Shown here piece after piece: positions 33,704 to 42,122 of a stretch of DNA of 64,000 nt (positions within the stretch are counted from its first letter, which is position 1; each line of letters opens with the position of its first letter). The position numbers and the translations under genes are program-made. The stretch is from JACMNW01 sp031402355 (GTDB lineage Bacteria > Pseudomonadota > Alphaproteobacteria > Rhodobacterales > Rhodobacteraceae): contig JANNSG010000134.1 in NCBI GenBank assembly GCA_031402355.1, positions 1-64,000 on the forward strand, written 5' to 3'. The notes below the pieces were generated by a model, which saw only the letters and a list, made by a program, of their open reading frames with translations, was not told the origin of the DNA and did no database searches.

Positions 33704-34009
33704 ATGAACAATGCAAAGATGTGGCTCGTCGTGAAGCCTACGGTTGGTGTCCCCTTGTTTCTGACGGCAGTTGCCGTTGGATCGTTTGCTGTTCATGTCG
33801 CTGTTCTTAGCAATACGACATGGGTTGCAGACTACCTTAGCGGCAAGTCGTTGGGGACTGGCACGGCACAACTTATCCTTGATGAACCAAAGGCCGCGCA
33901 AGCGTCTTATGGGGCATCGGGGCAGCAGGAAATATTGGTCACTATGCCAGATGGCACAACTGCACGTGCCATTTTGCAAGCGCCCGATACGATTGCTTCG
34001 CTTGACTGA
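33704..34009 (+). CDS. pucA: Light-harvesting 2 (B800-850) alpha subunit with long C-terminal extension
   Basis: A 101-residue alpha polypeptide; canonical PucA is about 54 residues. The N-terminal MNNAKMWLVVKPTVGVPLFL and the helix with ligand H31 (FAVHVAVL) are normal. By alignment with R. sphaeroides PucA, position 44 is Tyr and position 45 is Leu (ADYLSG), where B850-type antennae have two aromatic residues that hydrogen-bond the B850 pigment. About 45 extra residues follow (LILDEPKAAQASYGASG...). ATG 33704 follows an AGGGGG ribosome site. Confidence 0.95.
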   Translation: MNNAKMWLVVKPTVGVPLFLTAVAVGSFAVHVAVLSNTTWVADYLSGKSLGTGTAQLILDEPKAAQASYGASGQQEILVTMPDGTTARAILQAPDTIASLD

Positions 34010-34015
34010 CCAGGT

Positions 34016-34037
34016 CCGCCCTGCGCAGGCAGGGCGG
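34016..34037 (+). terminator. pucA-pucC intercistronic hairpin
   Basis: A perfect 9-bp stem CCGCCCTGC/GCAGGGCGG with loop GCAG, six bases after the pucA stop. There is only a short T-run (TTTC), so it is more likely an mRNA-stabilising or partial terminator hairpin that keeps antenna subunit mRNA in excess over pucC, as known for puf and puc transcripts. Confidence 0.7.
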
Positions 34038-34157
34038 CCTTTCGCCAGTCTGGCCCTGTGTCCCCGCATCGGGGCCAGCTGTTCGGGTCGACAGCGCGCG
34101 GCGCTGCCTTTCGGCTAGGTTGCGGATATCGTCAGTCAGCAGGAATAGTTAGAACTG

Positions 34158-35609
34158 ATGTCCAGATACAAACGTTTCGCGCTAGGCAAATTGTCTACCA
34201 TCGGGCTGCGGTTCTTGCCGTTTGCCGATGTTGCGACACAGACCGTTCCACTATCAAGACTGCTGCGGCTGTCGCTGTTTCAGGTGACAGTGGGGATGGC
34301 GCTGGTTTTGATGGTCGGCACGCTGAACAGGGTGATGATTGTCGAGCTGAAAGTACCCGCCACGCTGGTAGCCTCCATGCTGGCCTTGCCTTTGGTTTTT
34401 GCGCCGCTCAGGGCGATGATCGGGCATCGGTCTGACAACTTTGTCTCGGCCCTTGGATGGCGGCGCGTGCCTTTCATCTTCAAAGGAACGATGCTGCAAT
34501 TTGGCGGCTTTGCCATCATGCCCTTTGCCCTGCTGGTCTTGTCGGGCTATGGCGAGGCCGCGGATGCGCCGCGCTGGATCGGGCTTTCTGCGGCGGCGCT
34601 GGCGTTCTTGCTGGTAGGGGCGGGCGTGCATATCGTGCAGACGGTGGGTCTGGCGCTGGCCACCGATCTGGTGCCGGACTCCGATCAGCCCAAAGTCGTC
34701 GGTCTGATGTATGTGATGTTGCTGTTGGGCATGATCGTCAGCGCTTTCGTGTTCGGCGCCCTGCTGGAAAACTATTCACCCGGGCGTCTGATTCAGGTGA
34801 TCCAGGGGTCTGCCGTTGTCACCATCGTCTTGAACGGCGTAGCCCTTTGGAAACAAGAGCCGCGCAACCGCGCCCGGGCCATGGCCCCGCCGCAGCGGTT
34901 CGGATTTCTGGAAAGCTGGCAACGGCTGGTGGCGGGGCAGGGCATGGTGCGGTTGCTGGCCGTCATCGGCTTTGGCACCGCCGGATTTGGCATGGCCGAT
35001 GTCTTGCTGGAGCCGTTTGGCGGCCAGGTTCTGCAAATGTCGGTGGCAGAAACTACCCGGCTGACGGTCGTGCTGGCCTCGGGCAGTCTTGTCGGTTTTG
35101 CATTGGCCTCGCGTTGGCTGGGGCAGGGACGGCGGCCACTCGACGTGGCGCTGCTGGGGGCCGTGATTGGCGCTGGGGCCTTTGGTTTCATGATCGAGGC
35201 GGCAATGGTGCTGTCAGCACCGGTTCTGGTGATGGCCACGCTGGCGGCAGGGTTTGGGGCAGGGTTATTCGGCCATGGCACCTTGACTGCGACCATGCGC
35301 AGCAGCCCGCGCGATCAGATCGGTCTTGCATTGGGGGCCTGGGGGGCCGTTCAGACCACGGCGGCCGGGGTTTCAATTGCCATTGGCGGCGTCTTGCGCG
35401 ACGTGCTGATAGCGCAAGGCGGACAGGCTACTGCGCCGGCATCGGCCTATGTGCCGGTTTTTGCTCTTGAGATGGCCTTGCTGATCATAGCAATTGTTGT
35501 CGCAAGACCATTGTTATGGCGGGGATCAGACGAAGGCTTGCAAACTGCTGTCTCCGAGCTGACTTCGAACGACAGATCACAGCTGGGCCGGACTGCGTCC
35601 GACCATTGA
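34158..35609 (+). CDS. pucC: PucC, LH2 assembly/BCD-family membrane protein
   Basis: A 483-residue membrane protein of the PucC/LhaA branch of the major facilitator superfamily, needed for LH2 assembly and thought to deliver bacteriochlorophyll. Family features are FLPFADVATQTVPLSRLLRLSLFQ (diagnostic part PLSRLLRLSLFQVTVG), GTLNRVMIVELKVPA, APLRAMIGHRSD and about twelve hydrophobic helices. It follows pucA by about 150 bp across the hairpin. Confidence 0.95.
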   Translation: MSRYKRFALGKLSTIGLRFLPFADVATQTVPLSRLLRLSLFQVTVGMALVLMVGTLNRVMIVELKVPATLVASMLALPLVFAPLRAMIGHRSDNFVSALGWRRVPFIFKGTMLQFGGFAIMPFALLVLSGYGEAADAPRWIGLSAAALAFLLVGAGVHIVQTVGLALATDLVPDSDQPKVVGLMYVMLLLGMIVSAFVFGALLENYSPGRLIQVIQGSAVVTIVLNGVALWKQEPRNRARAMAPPQRFGFLESWQRLVAGQGMVRLLAVIGFGTAGFGMADVLLEPFGGQVLQMSVAETTRLTVVLASGSLVGFALASRWLGQGRRPLDVALLGAVIGAGAFGFMIEAAMVLSAPVLVMATLAAGFGAGLFGHGTLTATMRSSPRDQIGLALGAWGAVQTTAAGVSIAIGGVLRDVLIAQGGQATAPASAYVPVFALEMALLIIAIVVARPLLWRGSDEGLQTAVSELTSNDRSQLGRTASDH

Positions 35610-35651
35610 TATGACAACGGCCACCGATAAGGCCAATAGAAAGGGTGCCTC

Positions 35652-36245
35652 ATGACCACGATCATTACCCGTCTTTATGCAGACGCCGCCACGGCGAATG
35701 CCGTCGTTTCGGCCTTGCTGACCGAAGGCCACAGTCAATCGACCATAGACGTCATCCTGCGCGATGGCGGGACGGATCTGGAAGGGCGGATGCGCATGGC
35801 GCGGGTCAGTCCGGACGCCGCCGCTGCCTATGCCAAACAGATGAAGGGCAGTGGCAAGGCGCTATTGGTCGTGCGGGCGGGCTTCAACCCCGTTGGCGCC
35901 GCGCGCAACGCGCTGAAGGTGACGGCGCGCTATCCTTCGCTTGGTGCCGGTCTGGCCGATGAAGACCAGTATGTGCGAGAAGATGTCGATGGCTCTATGC
36001 GCAGTTCGGTGATGAGAGGCGGTCCCCTCATGATGTCGAACCCGTTCCGGCCCGGAATGCACGGCCATATCATGGGTAAAGATCTGGTTTCCGCCCCGCG
36101 CACAAAGCGGTCAGCAATGGCGGGTGGCGGCTTTATGTCCGGCATGTTCTGGCCGATGCGGTTGGTGTCATCGCCTGCCAAAACCGGCACATCGGCGATC
36201 CGCGGTGGCAAGCTTTATCTGACATCTCTGCTCAAATCGCGCTGA
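35652..36245 (+). CDS. puc-operon hypothetical protein
   Basis: A 197-residue protein 42 bp after pucC, in the same operon. The N-terminal region (TTIITRLYADAATANAVVSALL, with the pattern RLYAD...ANAVVSALLTEG) resembles the alpha-beta domain of general stress protein 17M-like families. The C-terminal half is Met/Gly-rich (MRGGPLMMSNPFRPGMHG, GGGFMSGMFWPMRL). It occupies the position of pucD/pucE in other phototrophs, but I cannot assign homology. A role in LH2 stability is inference. Confidence 0.7.
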   Translation: MTTIITRLYADAATANAVVSALLTEGHSQSTIDVILRDGGTDLEGRMRMARVSPDAAAAYAKQMKGSGKALLVVRAGFNPVGAARNALKVTARYPSLGAGLADEDQYVREDVDGSMRSSVMRGGPLMMSNPFRPGMHGHIMGKDLVSAPRTKRSAMAGGGFMSGMFWPMRLVSSPAKTGTSAIRGGKLYLTSLLKSR

Positions 36246-36277
36246 CCGCGCCAACAGAGTGTCACCCCGGCCAAACA

Positions 36278-36306
36278 AAACGGCGCGCAGAACCTGCGCC
36301 CCGTTT
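36278..36306. terminator. Bidirectional terminator between the puc operon and the sugar-binding protein gene
   Basis: Stem AAACGGcGCGCAG / CTGCGCcCCGTTT with one C-C mismatch and an AAC loop, flanked by A and T runs on both sides. It lies between the convergent ends of the puc operon and the binding-protein gene. Confidence 0.65.
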
Positions 36307-36356
36307 CTTTGTCAGTGGCGGTTCGGGGCTGTTGCGCGCCCCGACCCGCAGGGACA

Positions 36357-37988
36357 TCACATCCCCAAAGACGCCTTATAAAGCGCTATCTGGCTGTCGC
36401 GGCCGATCTGGTCGGTGATCTTCTCCCAAGCGGCGGCAATTGCATCGGCGGTTTCCTGTGCCGATTTGTATTGCCCGCCGTATCCCTTGGCCAGTTCGTC
36501 TTCGGCCACTGAATAGTATTGGAAGATGCCCGGAATGCGCGGCTCAATCGCCGCATTGGGGTGGTTGTAGCTGTCCGCGTTAGACCCGAGATAATCTTCG
36601 ACAAAAGCGCGGTCATATCCTGCTGCTTCCCATTCTTCATACTGGAAGTGTGATGCGCGATATGGCTGGAAGCCGGATGGATAGGCCGACATCCACAGCG
36701 ACAAATCCTTGCCGCCCAGATGCGCTGCTGCCGACCAGGCCGCTTTGCGCTTTTTCTCATCGGCGGAAACCCGGTTGGTCACATAGACGCCCCAGCCCAG
36801 ATACGCCATGTTTGGCGCTTCGTTGTAGGTGTCTTCCCAGGCTGCCGTGGCCGCGTTGTAGACGCGGTCTGATCCGGGGTTGATGCCAAAGCCGATCACA
36901 TCGCCCACCACTGATGTGTCAGAGGTGCGGGCATTTGATCCGATATCGCCCCACCACATCAGCATGGACCCGGTGCCAGCCAGGAATTGTGAAAATCCGG
37001 TCGTGCCGGGGTCGGCGTTGATCTGATCGGCAGGATAGGCGCCGGGGGTTGCGATCAGGTCCATCACGTCCTGGATGGCCTGAACCCAGGCCGGGTTGTT
37101 GACGCGCGGCTTCATGGTCTCTGGATCAAACAGCCATGCCTTGTCGGCGGGGTGTTTGGCATAGGCAGCAGCCCGGTTTTCAAGGAAGTAGAAACCAAAG
37201 CCGCCCCAGCCTTTCAGCGGGTCCAGATAGCCTATAGCCCCTTGACCAGTCAGCGGATCGGTCTGGCCGACCAGCGCCTTCGAGACCGCATTGACCTGCT
37301 GCCATGTCTTTGGAACCTCGGCCCCGCCGATGCCGCCCTCGCCGAAATAATCCTTGCGATAGGCGAATGTGTGGCAGTCGCCATCAATCGAAATACGGTA
37401 GGTCTTGCCGCCCCAGGTGCCGACCGGCGCTTTCAGATAGCTGACATAATCGTCCATCTCGATCTGGCTCATCACCCAGTCGGGCATCTCATCCAGCAGA
37501 CCCTTGCCGGCGGTGTCACCCTCCAGCGGCGATCCCATCGCCAGAATGTCGAAATCAACGGTGCCGGTCGCAATGCTTTGCTGCAGGCGCGGGTTGTAAT
37601 CTGCCTGCGCCAGATCGATCCAGTTGATCTTGGCCCCGGTGTAGGTTTCCCAGCCCTTCAGCAGGCCACGGAACAGAATGTTGTGCAAGCCGTTGTTGTT
37701 GATGCCAAAAAATGTAAGCTCAACGCCGGCGAATTCGCCTTCGGCGACATTGGCCTTGGTTGACCCAAGGCACATCTCGCCCACTTTCTGCCAATCGGCA
37801 TCGGTCGGCGATCCCGCACCTACGCCTGGAATTTTCAGAATCTCGGCCCGCACATTGTCTTGCGCAAAAGCCGGGCGCAGCCCAAAGCCACCAAGTGCGG
37901 CCGCACCGCCCACCGAGGCCACCCCTTGCAAAAGCCGCCTGCGGGTCAGCCCCGCGCGAACAGCCTGATTGTAAAGCTCAACTTTCAT
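36357..37988 (-). CDS. ABC sugar transporter substrate-binding protein, Tat-exported
   Basis: A 543-residue periplasmic binding protein of the extracellular solute-binding family 1. The N-terminus has a twin-arginine signal (LTRRRLLQGVASVGG, cleavage after AFA near residue 43). ATG 37988 follows GGGAGG at 37995-38000. It is longer than most monosaccharide-binding proteins. It should serve the permeases at 31110-33133 and ATPase at 38265; it is divergent from the ATPase gene and is now separated from the permeases by the puc operon. Confidence 0.88.
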   Translation of the reverse strand: MKVELYNQAVRAGLTRRRLLQGVASVGGAAALGGFGLRPAFAQDNVRAEILKIPGVGAGSPTDADWQKVGEMCLGSTKANVAEGEFAGVELTFFGINNNGLHNILFRGLLKGWETYTGAKINWIDLAQADYNPRLQQSIATGTVDFDILAMGSPLEGDTAGKGLLDEMPDWVMSQIEMDDYVSYLKAPVGTWGGKTYRISIDGDCHTFAYRKDYFGEGGIGGAEVPKTWQQVNAVSKALVGQTDPLTGQGAIGYLDPLKGWGGFGFYFLENRAAAYAKHPADKAWLFDPETMKPRVNNPAWVQAIQDVMDLIATPGAYPADQINADPGTTGFSQFLAGTGSMLMWWGDIGSNARTSDTSVVGDVIGFGINPGSDRVYNAATAAWEDTYNEAPNMAYLGWGVYVTNRVSADEKKRKAAWSAAAHLGGKDLSLWMSAYPSGFQPYRASHFQYEEWEAAGYDRAFVEDYLGSNADSYNHPNAAIEPRIPGIFQYYSVAEDELAKGYGGQYKSAQETADAIAAAWEKITDQIGRDSQIALYKASLGM

Positions 37989-38145
37989 CAACGACCTCCC
38001 TTTGATGTTCCGCCACTGGCAGCAGTCCGGCGATGATGCACGCTGTGCACCGATGGGCTTTTGCGCCGCATCTTTCCCCCGTCCGGGTCCGGCCCATGCC
38101 AGACATGATCAAAGCTTCTCAGCCTTGTAGTGCCAAGTCAAGCAT

Positions 38146-38157
38146 CTAACATGTTAG
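38146..38157. promoter_or_regulatory. Candidate sugar-regulon operator, copy 3
   Basis: Perfect palindrome CTAACATGTTAG in the 276-bp gap between the divergent binding-protein and ATPase genes. It can control both promoters. Third copy in the region. Confidence 0.7.
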
Positions 38158-38264
38158 TATGCTTAGATGATGGACAGCGCCATTTCACTGGGCTACGGTT
38201 TGGCGCAACATCGTCGGCTGCAGCAGGGCCAAAGCGGTGATTGAAAAAGAGTTCTGGGGGAAGA

Positions 38265-39326
38265 ATGGCTGAAGTCCACATCCGCGATTTGCGCAAATCC
38301 TATGGTGCGCAGCAAGTTGTTCATGGGGTGAACATCGATATCGAGGATGGCCAGTTCGTGGTTCTTGTTGGCCCGTCAGGCTGCGGCAAATCCACGCTTC
38401 TGCGGATGATCGCGGGGCTTGAAGGCATCACGTCAGGCACCATCAGCATTGGCGGGCGGGTGGTGAACAATCTGGCCCCGGCGGAGCGTAACATCGCCAT
38501 GGTGTTTCAGAATTACGCGCTTTATCCACACAAGACAGTGGCTGCGAACATGGGTTTCGCGCTTAAAATGGCGCGGATGTCGAAAACCGAGGTTGATGCC
38601 CGCGTCACGCGCGCGGCCGATATCCTGGGCCTGACCCCCTATCTTGCCCGCTATCCGCGCGAGTTGTCTGGCGGTCAGCGTCAGCGCGTGGCCATGGGCC
38701 GCGCCATCGTGCGCGATCCGGCGGTGTTTCTCTTTGATGAACCGCTGTCCAATCTCGATGCCAAACTGCGCGTCCAGATGCGCGCCGAAATTCGCGAATT
38801 GCACCAACGCCTTGGCACCACGACAGTCTATGTCACCCATGACCAGATCGAGGCGATGACCATGGCTGACCGCATCGTCGTGATGCGTGACGGCCATATC
38901 GCCCAGATCGGGGCGCCACTGGACCTTTACGATCGCCCGGCCAATGTTTTTGTTGCGGGCTTCATCGGCTCGCCGTCGATGAACCTTTTGGACGGTGTCG
39001 TGCGCCAAACGGCGGGCGGGGCTGTGGTCGATGCGGCAGGCACCTCGCACGCTCTTGGCGATATGTCAGGTTTGTCCGATGGCCGTCGGATCATCTTCGG
39101 GATTCGACCGGAACATCTTGATCTTGCTGATGAAGGCATTGCGGCAAAGATTGCGGTGATCGAACCCACCGGGTCGGAGACCCATGTTGTCTTGCGGGCA
39201 GACGCCAGCGACATTGTCGCCGTGTTCCGCGAGCGGCATCCCTTCAAAGTGGGGGAAACCGTGCATTTGATGCCACAACGCGGCCAAGTGCACATCTTTG
39301 ATGCCGCCAGTGGGGATCGCATTTGA
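38265..39326 (+). CDS. ABC sugar importer ATPase, UgpC/MalK type
   Basis: A 353-residue ATPase that powers the importer. Walker A is GPSGCGKST, the signature is LSGGQRQRVAMGRA, Walker B is FLFDEPLSNLDA and the H-loop is VYVTHD. A C-terminal TOBE-like regulatory domain (residues about 240-353) is present. ATG 38265 (MAEVHIRDLRKSYG) is used; the TTG at 38241 in frame is a weaker alternative. It overlaps the SGNH gene by one base. Sugar specificity is set by the binding protein. Confidence 0.93.
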   Translation: MAEVHIRDLRKSYGAQQVVHGVNIDIEDGQFVVLVGPSGCGKSTLLRMIAGLEGITSGTISIGGRVVNNLAPAERNIAMVFQNYALYPHKTVAANMGFALKMARMSKTEVDARVTRAADILGLTPYLARYPRELSGGQRQRVAMGRAIVRDPAVFLFDEPLSNLDAKLRVQMRAEIRELHQRLGTTTVYVTHDQIEAMTMADRIVVMRDGHIAQIGAPLDLYDRPANVFVAGFIGSPSMNLLDGVVRQTAGGAVVDAAGTSHALGDMSGLSDGRRIIFGIRPEHLDLADEGIAAKIAVIEPTGSETHVVLRADASDIVAVFRERHPFKVGETVHLMPQRGQVHIFDAASGDRI

Positions 39327-39973
39327 TGACCAGAACCGTATTGTGTTTTGGCGACAGCAACACTCATGGCACGCCGCCTGTGCTCGCCCTGGGCGCGTCT
39401 GACCGCTACGACCGCCAAACCCGCTGGCCTGCTTTGATGGCTGCGCATCTGGGCAACAACTGGCACGTCATTGAAGAAGGCCACCCCGGCCGCACCACCG
39501 TGCATGACGACCCGATAGAAGGGGCGCATCGCAACGGGATCACCGTATTGCCGTCGATGCTGGAATCGCACAAACCGCTGGATGTGGTGATCCTGATGTT
39601 GGGTACCAATGATCTGAAGGGCCGCTTTTCGGTAAACCCTACAGATATTGCTTTGTCACTTGAACGGCTGATCGGCGTGATCCGCAGCTTTGCTTGTGGC
39701 CCGAACGGCGCTGCACCCGGTATCTTGCTGGTGGCACCGCCGCCGATTGTCGAGATCGGCTGTCTGGCCGAAATGTTCGATGGCGGGCAGGCCAAATCGC
39801 ACGGCATTTCCGCCGCAATAGCCGCCGCTGCGGCCCGCGCGAACGTGTCGTTTTTAGATGCAGGCGCGCATATCGCTGTATCGCCGGTTGATGGCATCCA
39901 TTACGACGAAGAGGCGCATCGCACGCTTGCCGCTGTGCTGGGCTGCGCCGTGATCGAAAACTTCGGCACCTAA
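39326..39973 (+). CDS. SGNH/GDSL-type hydrolase
   Basis: A 215-residue esterase-like protein, cytosolic (no signal peptide). The catalytic blocks are CFGDSNTHG (block I Ser), GTNDLKGRF (block III Asn) and the C-terminal DGIHYDEEAHRTLA (Asp, His). It may remove acyl groups or open lactone rings of the imported sugar; the lactone step after aldose oxidation is otherwise missing in this region, so lactonase activity is a testable suggestion only. Start is ATG 39326, overlapping the previous stop. Confidence 0.85.
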   Translation: MTRTVLCFGDSNTHGTPPVLALGASDRYDRQTRWPALMAAHLGNNWHVIEEGHPGRTTVHDDPIEGAHRNGITVLPSMLESHKPLDVVILMLGTNDLKGRFSVNPTDIALSLERLIGVIRSFACGPNGAAPGILLVAPPPIVEIGCLAEMFDGGQAKSHGISAAIAAAAARANVSFLDAGAHIAVSPVDGIHYDEEAHRTLAAVLGCAVIENFGT

Positions 39974-39984
39974 CGGAGGATGCT

Positions 39985-40443
39985 ATGCTCAAAGGCCTTG
40001 ATAACCGGCTGAATGCCGATGTGCTTTACGCTCTGCGTGCCATGGGCCATGGTGATACGCTGGTCATTTCAGACACCAATTTCCCCGCCGATAGCATCGC
40101 GCGGGAAACCGTGCTCGGTAGCCTTCTGCGGATGGAAAATCTGACCTGTGCTGAGGCCGTTGAAGCGGTGCTGTCGGTGTTCCCGCTGGATACTTTTGTT
40201 GATGATTTCGCAGGCCGGATGGAGGTTGTCGGTGACCCCGCCCGCATAGAACCCGTGCAGGCCGAAGTGCAAATCGCTATCGACGCGGCTGAGGGCCGCC
40301 CCCGCCCGATGATCAGCATCGAGCGGTTTGATTTCTACGACCGCGCGAGACAAGCCTATGCCGTGATCCAAACCGGCGAGCGGCGGTTTTATGGCTGCTT
40401 TATCTTGCGCAAAGGCGTCATCGCGCCGGATGCGCAGGCATGA
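39985..40443 (+). CDS. RbsD/FucU-type sugar mutarotase, second copy
   Basis: A 152-residue paralogue of the mutarotase at 30624, starting MLKGLDNRLNADVLYALRAM and containing GHGDTLVISDTNFP and YGCFILRKGVI. It follows the hydrolase by 12 bp with a GGAGG ribosome site and overlaps the kinase gene by four bases. Two mutarotases in one regulon suggest two sugars or two anomer-specific steps. Confidence 0.88.
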   Translation: MLKGLDNRLNADVLYALRAMGHGDTLVISDTNFPADSIARETVLGSLLRMENLTCAEAVEAVLSVFPLDTFVDDFAGRMEVVGDPARIEPVQAEVQIAIDAAEGRPRPMISIERFDFYDRARQAYAVIQTGERRFYGCFILRKGVIAPDAQA

Positions 40444-41360
40444 AACCCATCGTCATTCTTGGCATTTTCGTCGCCGATACCGCCTACCGGGCGGAACGGC
40501 AGCCCAAAATTGGGGAAACCATTCTGGGCAAATCTTTCGTGCTGGGTCCCGGTGGCAAAGGGTCGAACCAATCTGTTGCTGCGGCAATGGCAGGTGGCAA
40601 GACCCATTTCATCACACGGCTGGGGAATGATGCTTTCGCCGAAATTGCGCAGGCGACCTGGGCGAAAGCGGGCGTTGTTCCCGAGGTTACCGTTGATCAT
40701 GACAGCTACACCGGGGCCGCTTATATCTTTATCGAAGACGCCACTGGCAACAACGCGATCATCGTCTCGCCCGGTGCGGCTGGCCGCGTCTCCGCTTCCG
40801 ATGTCGACAATAGCCGCGCGTTGATCGAATCCGCCGCCATTTTTGTTACGCAGCTTGAACAACCGATCCCCGCTGCGCACCATGCGCTTGAAATCGCCCG
40901 TGCAGCGGGGGTGACCACCATTCTGAACCCGGCCCCCGCAGCCCAACTATCTGACGATATTCTGGCCCTATGCGATTATGTCACTCCGAACGAAACCGAG
41001 GCCGAGGCACTCACAGGCCTGCCCGTCAACACAATACCCGAGGCGGAAGCCGCGGCGGACGCCCTACTTGCCAAAGGCGTGGGCACTGTCATCATTACAC
41101 TTGGATCCAACGGAGCGCTCTACCGCGACCGGATGCGATCTGTGCATGTCCCTGTGATCAACGCAGGGCCGGTTGTGGAAACCACGGGCGCTGGAGACGC
41201 GTTTAACGGCGGCTTTGCCGTGGCGCTGTCTGAGGGGCAAAACGTCATTGAAGCCATCCGCTTTGGCTGCGCCACCGCTGGCATATCGGTCACGCGGCCC
41301 GGCACCGCCCCGTCGATGCCATCACGTGCCGAAATAGACGCGCTGCTAGCGCGGGTTTGA
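40440..41360 (+). CDS. Ribokinase-like (PfkB-family) sugar kinase
   Basis: A 306-residue PfkB-family kinase. The N-terminal GlyGly region is ILGPGGKGSNQSVAAAMAGG (diagnostic GPGGKGSNQ) and the C-terminal ATP/catalytic motif is TTGAGDAFNGGFAVAL. Of the family, ribokinase is the closest pattern; a different aldose or deoxysugar substrate is possible. It is in the operon with the ATPase, hydrolase, mutarotase, SDR and FAH genes. The overlap at both ends (ATGA) shows coupling. Confidence 0.88.
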   Translation: MKPIVILGIFVADTAYRAERQPKIGETILGKSFVLGPGGKGSNQSVAAAMAGGKTHFITRLGNDAFAEIAQATWAKAGVVPEVTVDHDSYTGAAYIFIEDATGNNAIIVSPGAAGRVSASDVDNSRALIESAAIFVTQLEQPIPAAHHALEIARAAGVTTILNPAPAAQLSDDILALCDYVTPNETEAEALTGLPVNTIPEAEAAADALLAKGVGTVIITLGSNGALYRDRMRSVHVPVINAGPVVETTGAGDAFNGGFAVALSEGQNVIEAIRFGCATAGISVTRPGTAPSMPSRAEIDALLARV

Positions 41361-41371
41361 AGGGAACACAG

Positions 41372-42109
41372 ATGGGACGACTGCACGGCAAACGGGCCTT
41401 CATCACAGCAGCAGGGCAGGGTATTGGCCGCGCCTCCGCACTGGCCATGGCCAATGAGGGCGCGCATGTGATTGCGACCGACGTGAATGAGGCGGCGCTT
41501 GCGACCCTCGCCGCTGAAGGCATAGAAACCCATGTTCTTAACGTCCGTGACCCCAATGCTATTGCACATGCAGCTGCAAGTGCTGGCAAAATTGACGTGC
41601 TGTTCAACTGCGCGGGTTTCGTGGCCTCCGGCACCATTCTGGATTGCGACGAAGACCAATGGGCGTTTTCGTTTGATCTGAATGTTACCGCCCTCTACCG
41701 CATGTGCCGCGCGTTTCTGCCCGGCATGATCGAAAATGGCGGCGGGTCGATCATCAACATGGCCTCGGCAGTGTCGTCGATTATCGCAGCCCCGAACCGC
41801 TTTGTTTACGGCGGCACCAAGGCCGCTGTCATCGGCCTGACCAAATCTATCGCCGCCGATTTCATCACCAAAGGCATTCGCTGCAACGCAGTCTGTCCCG
41901 GCACCGTTGACACGCCGTCACTGCACGACCGGATGGCCGCAACGGGTGATTATGAGGCGGGACGCAAAGCCTTCCTCGCCCGCCAACCCACTGGAAAACT
42001 GGCGCAAGCCGAAGACATCGCTGCTTTGGTCGTCTTCCTCGCCTCCGACGAATCCGCATTTTGCACGGGAACAGCGCAAGTCATTGACGGCGGCTGGTCC
42101 AACACCTGA
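41372..42109 (+). CDS. SDR dehydrogenase, 2-keto-3-deoxy-L-fuconate dehydrogenase-like
   Basis: A 245-residue classical short-chain dehydrogenase: TGxxxGxG as AAGQGIGRASA, NAG as NCAG (residue about 76), catalytic Ser in MASAVSS, YxxxK as YGGTKAA and PGTVDTP. This fits the L-fuconate pathway SDR, especially because the next gene is an FAH-family hydrolase. The ATG at 41372 (MGRLHGKRAF) has AGGGA upstream; a TTG at 41357 is discarded. It starts 11 bp after the kinase. Confidence 0.8.
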   Translation: MGRLHGKRAFITAAGQGIGRASALAMANEGAHVIATDVNEAALATLAAEGIETHVLNVRDPNAIAHAAASAGKIDVLFNCAGFVASGTILDCDEDQWAFSFDLNVTALYRMCRAFLPGMIENGGGSIINMASAVSSIIAAPNRFVYGGTKAAVIGLTKSIAADFITKGIRCNAVCPGTVDTPSLHDRMAATGDYEAGRKAFLARQPTGKLAQAEDIAALVVFLASDESAFCTGTAQVIDGGWSNT

Positions 42110-42122
42110 AAGGTAAACCCCT

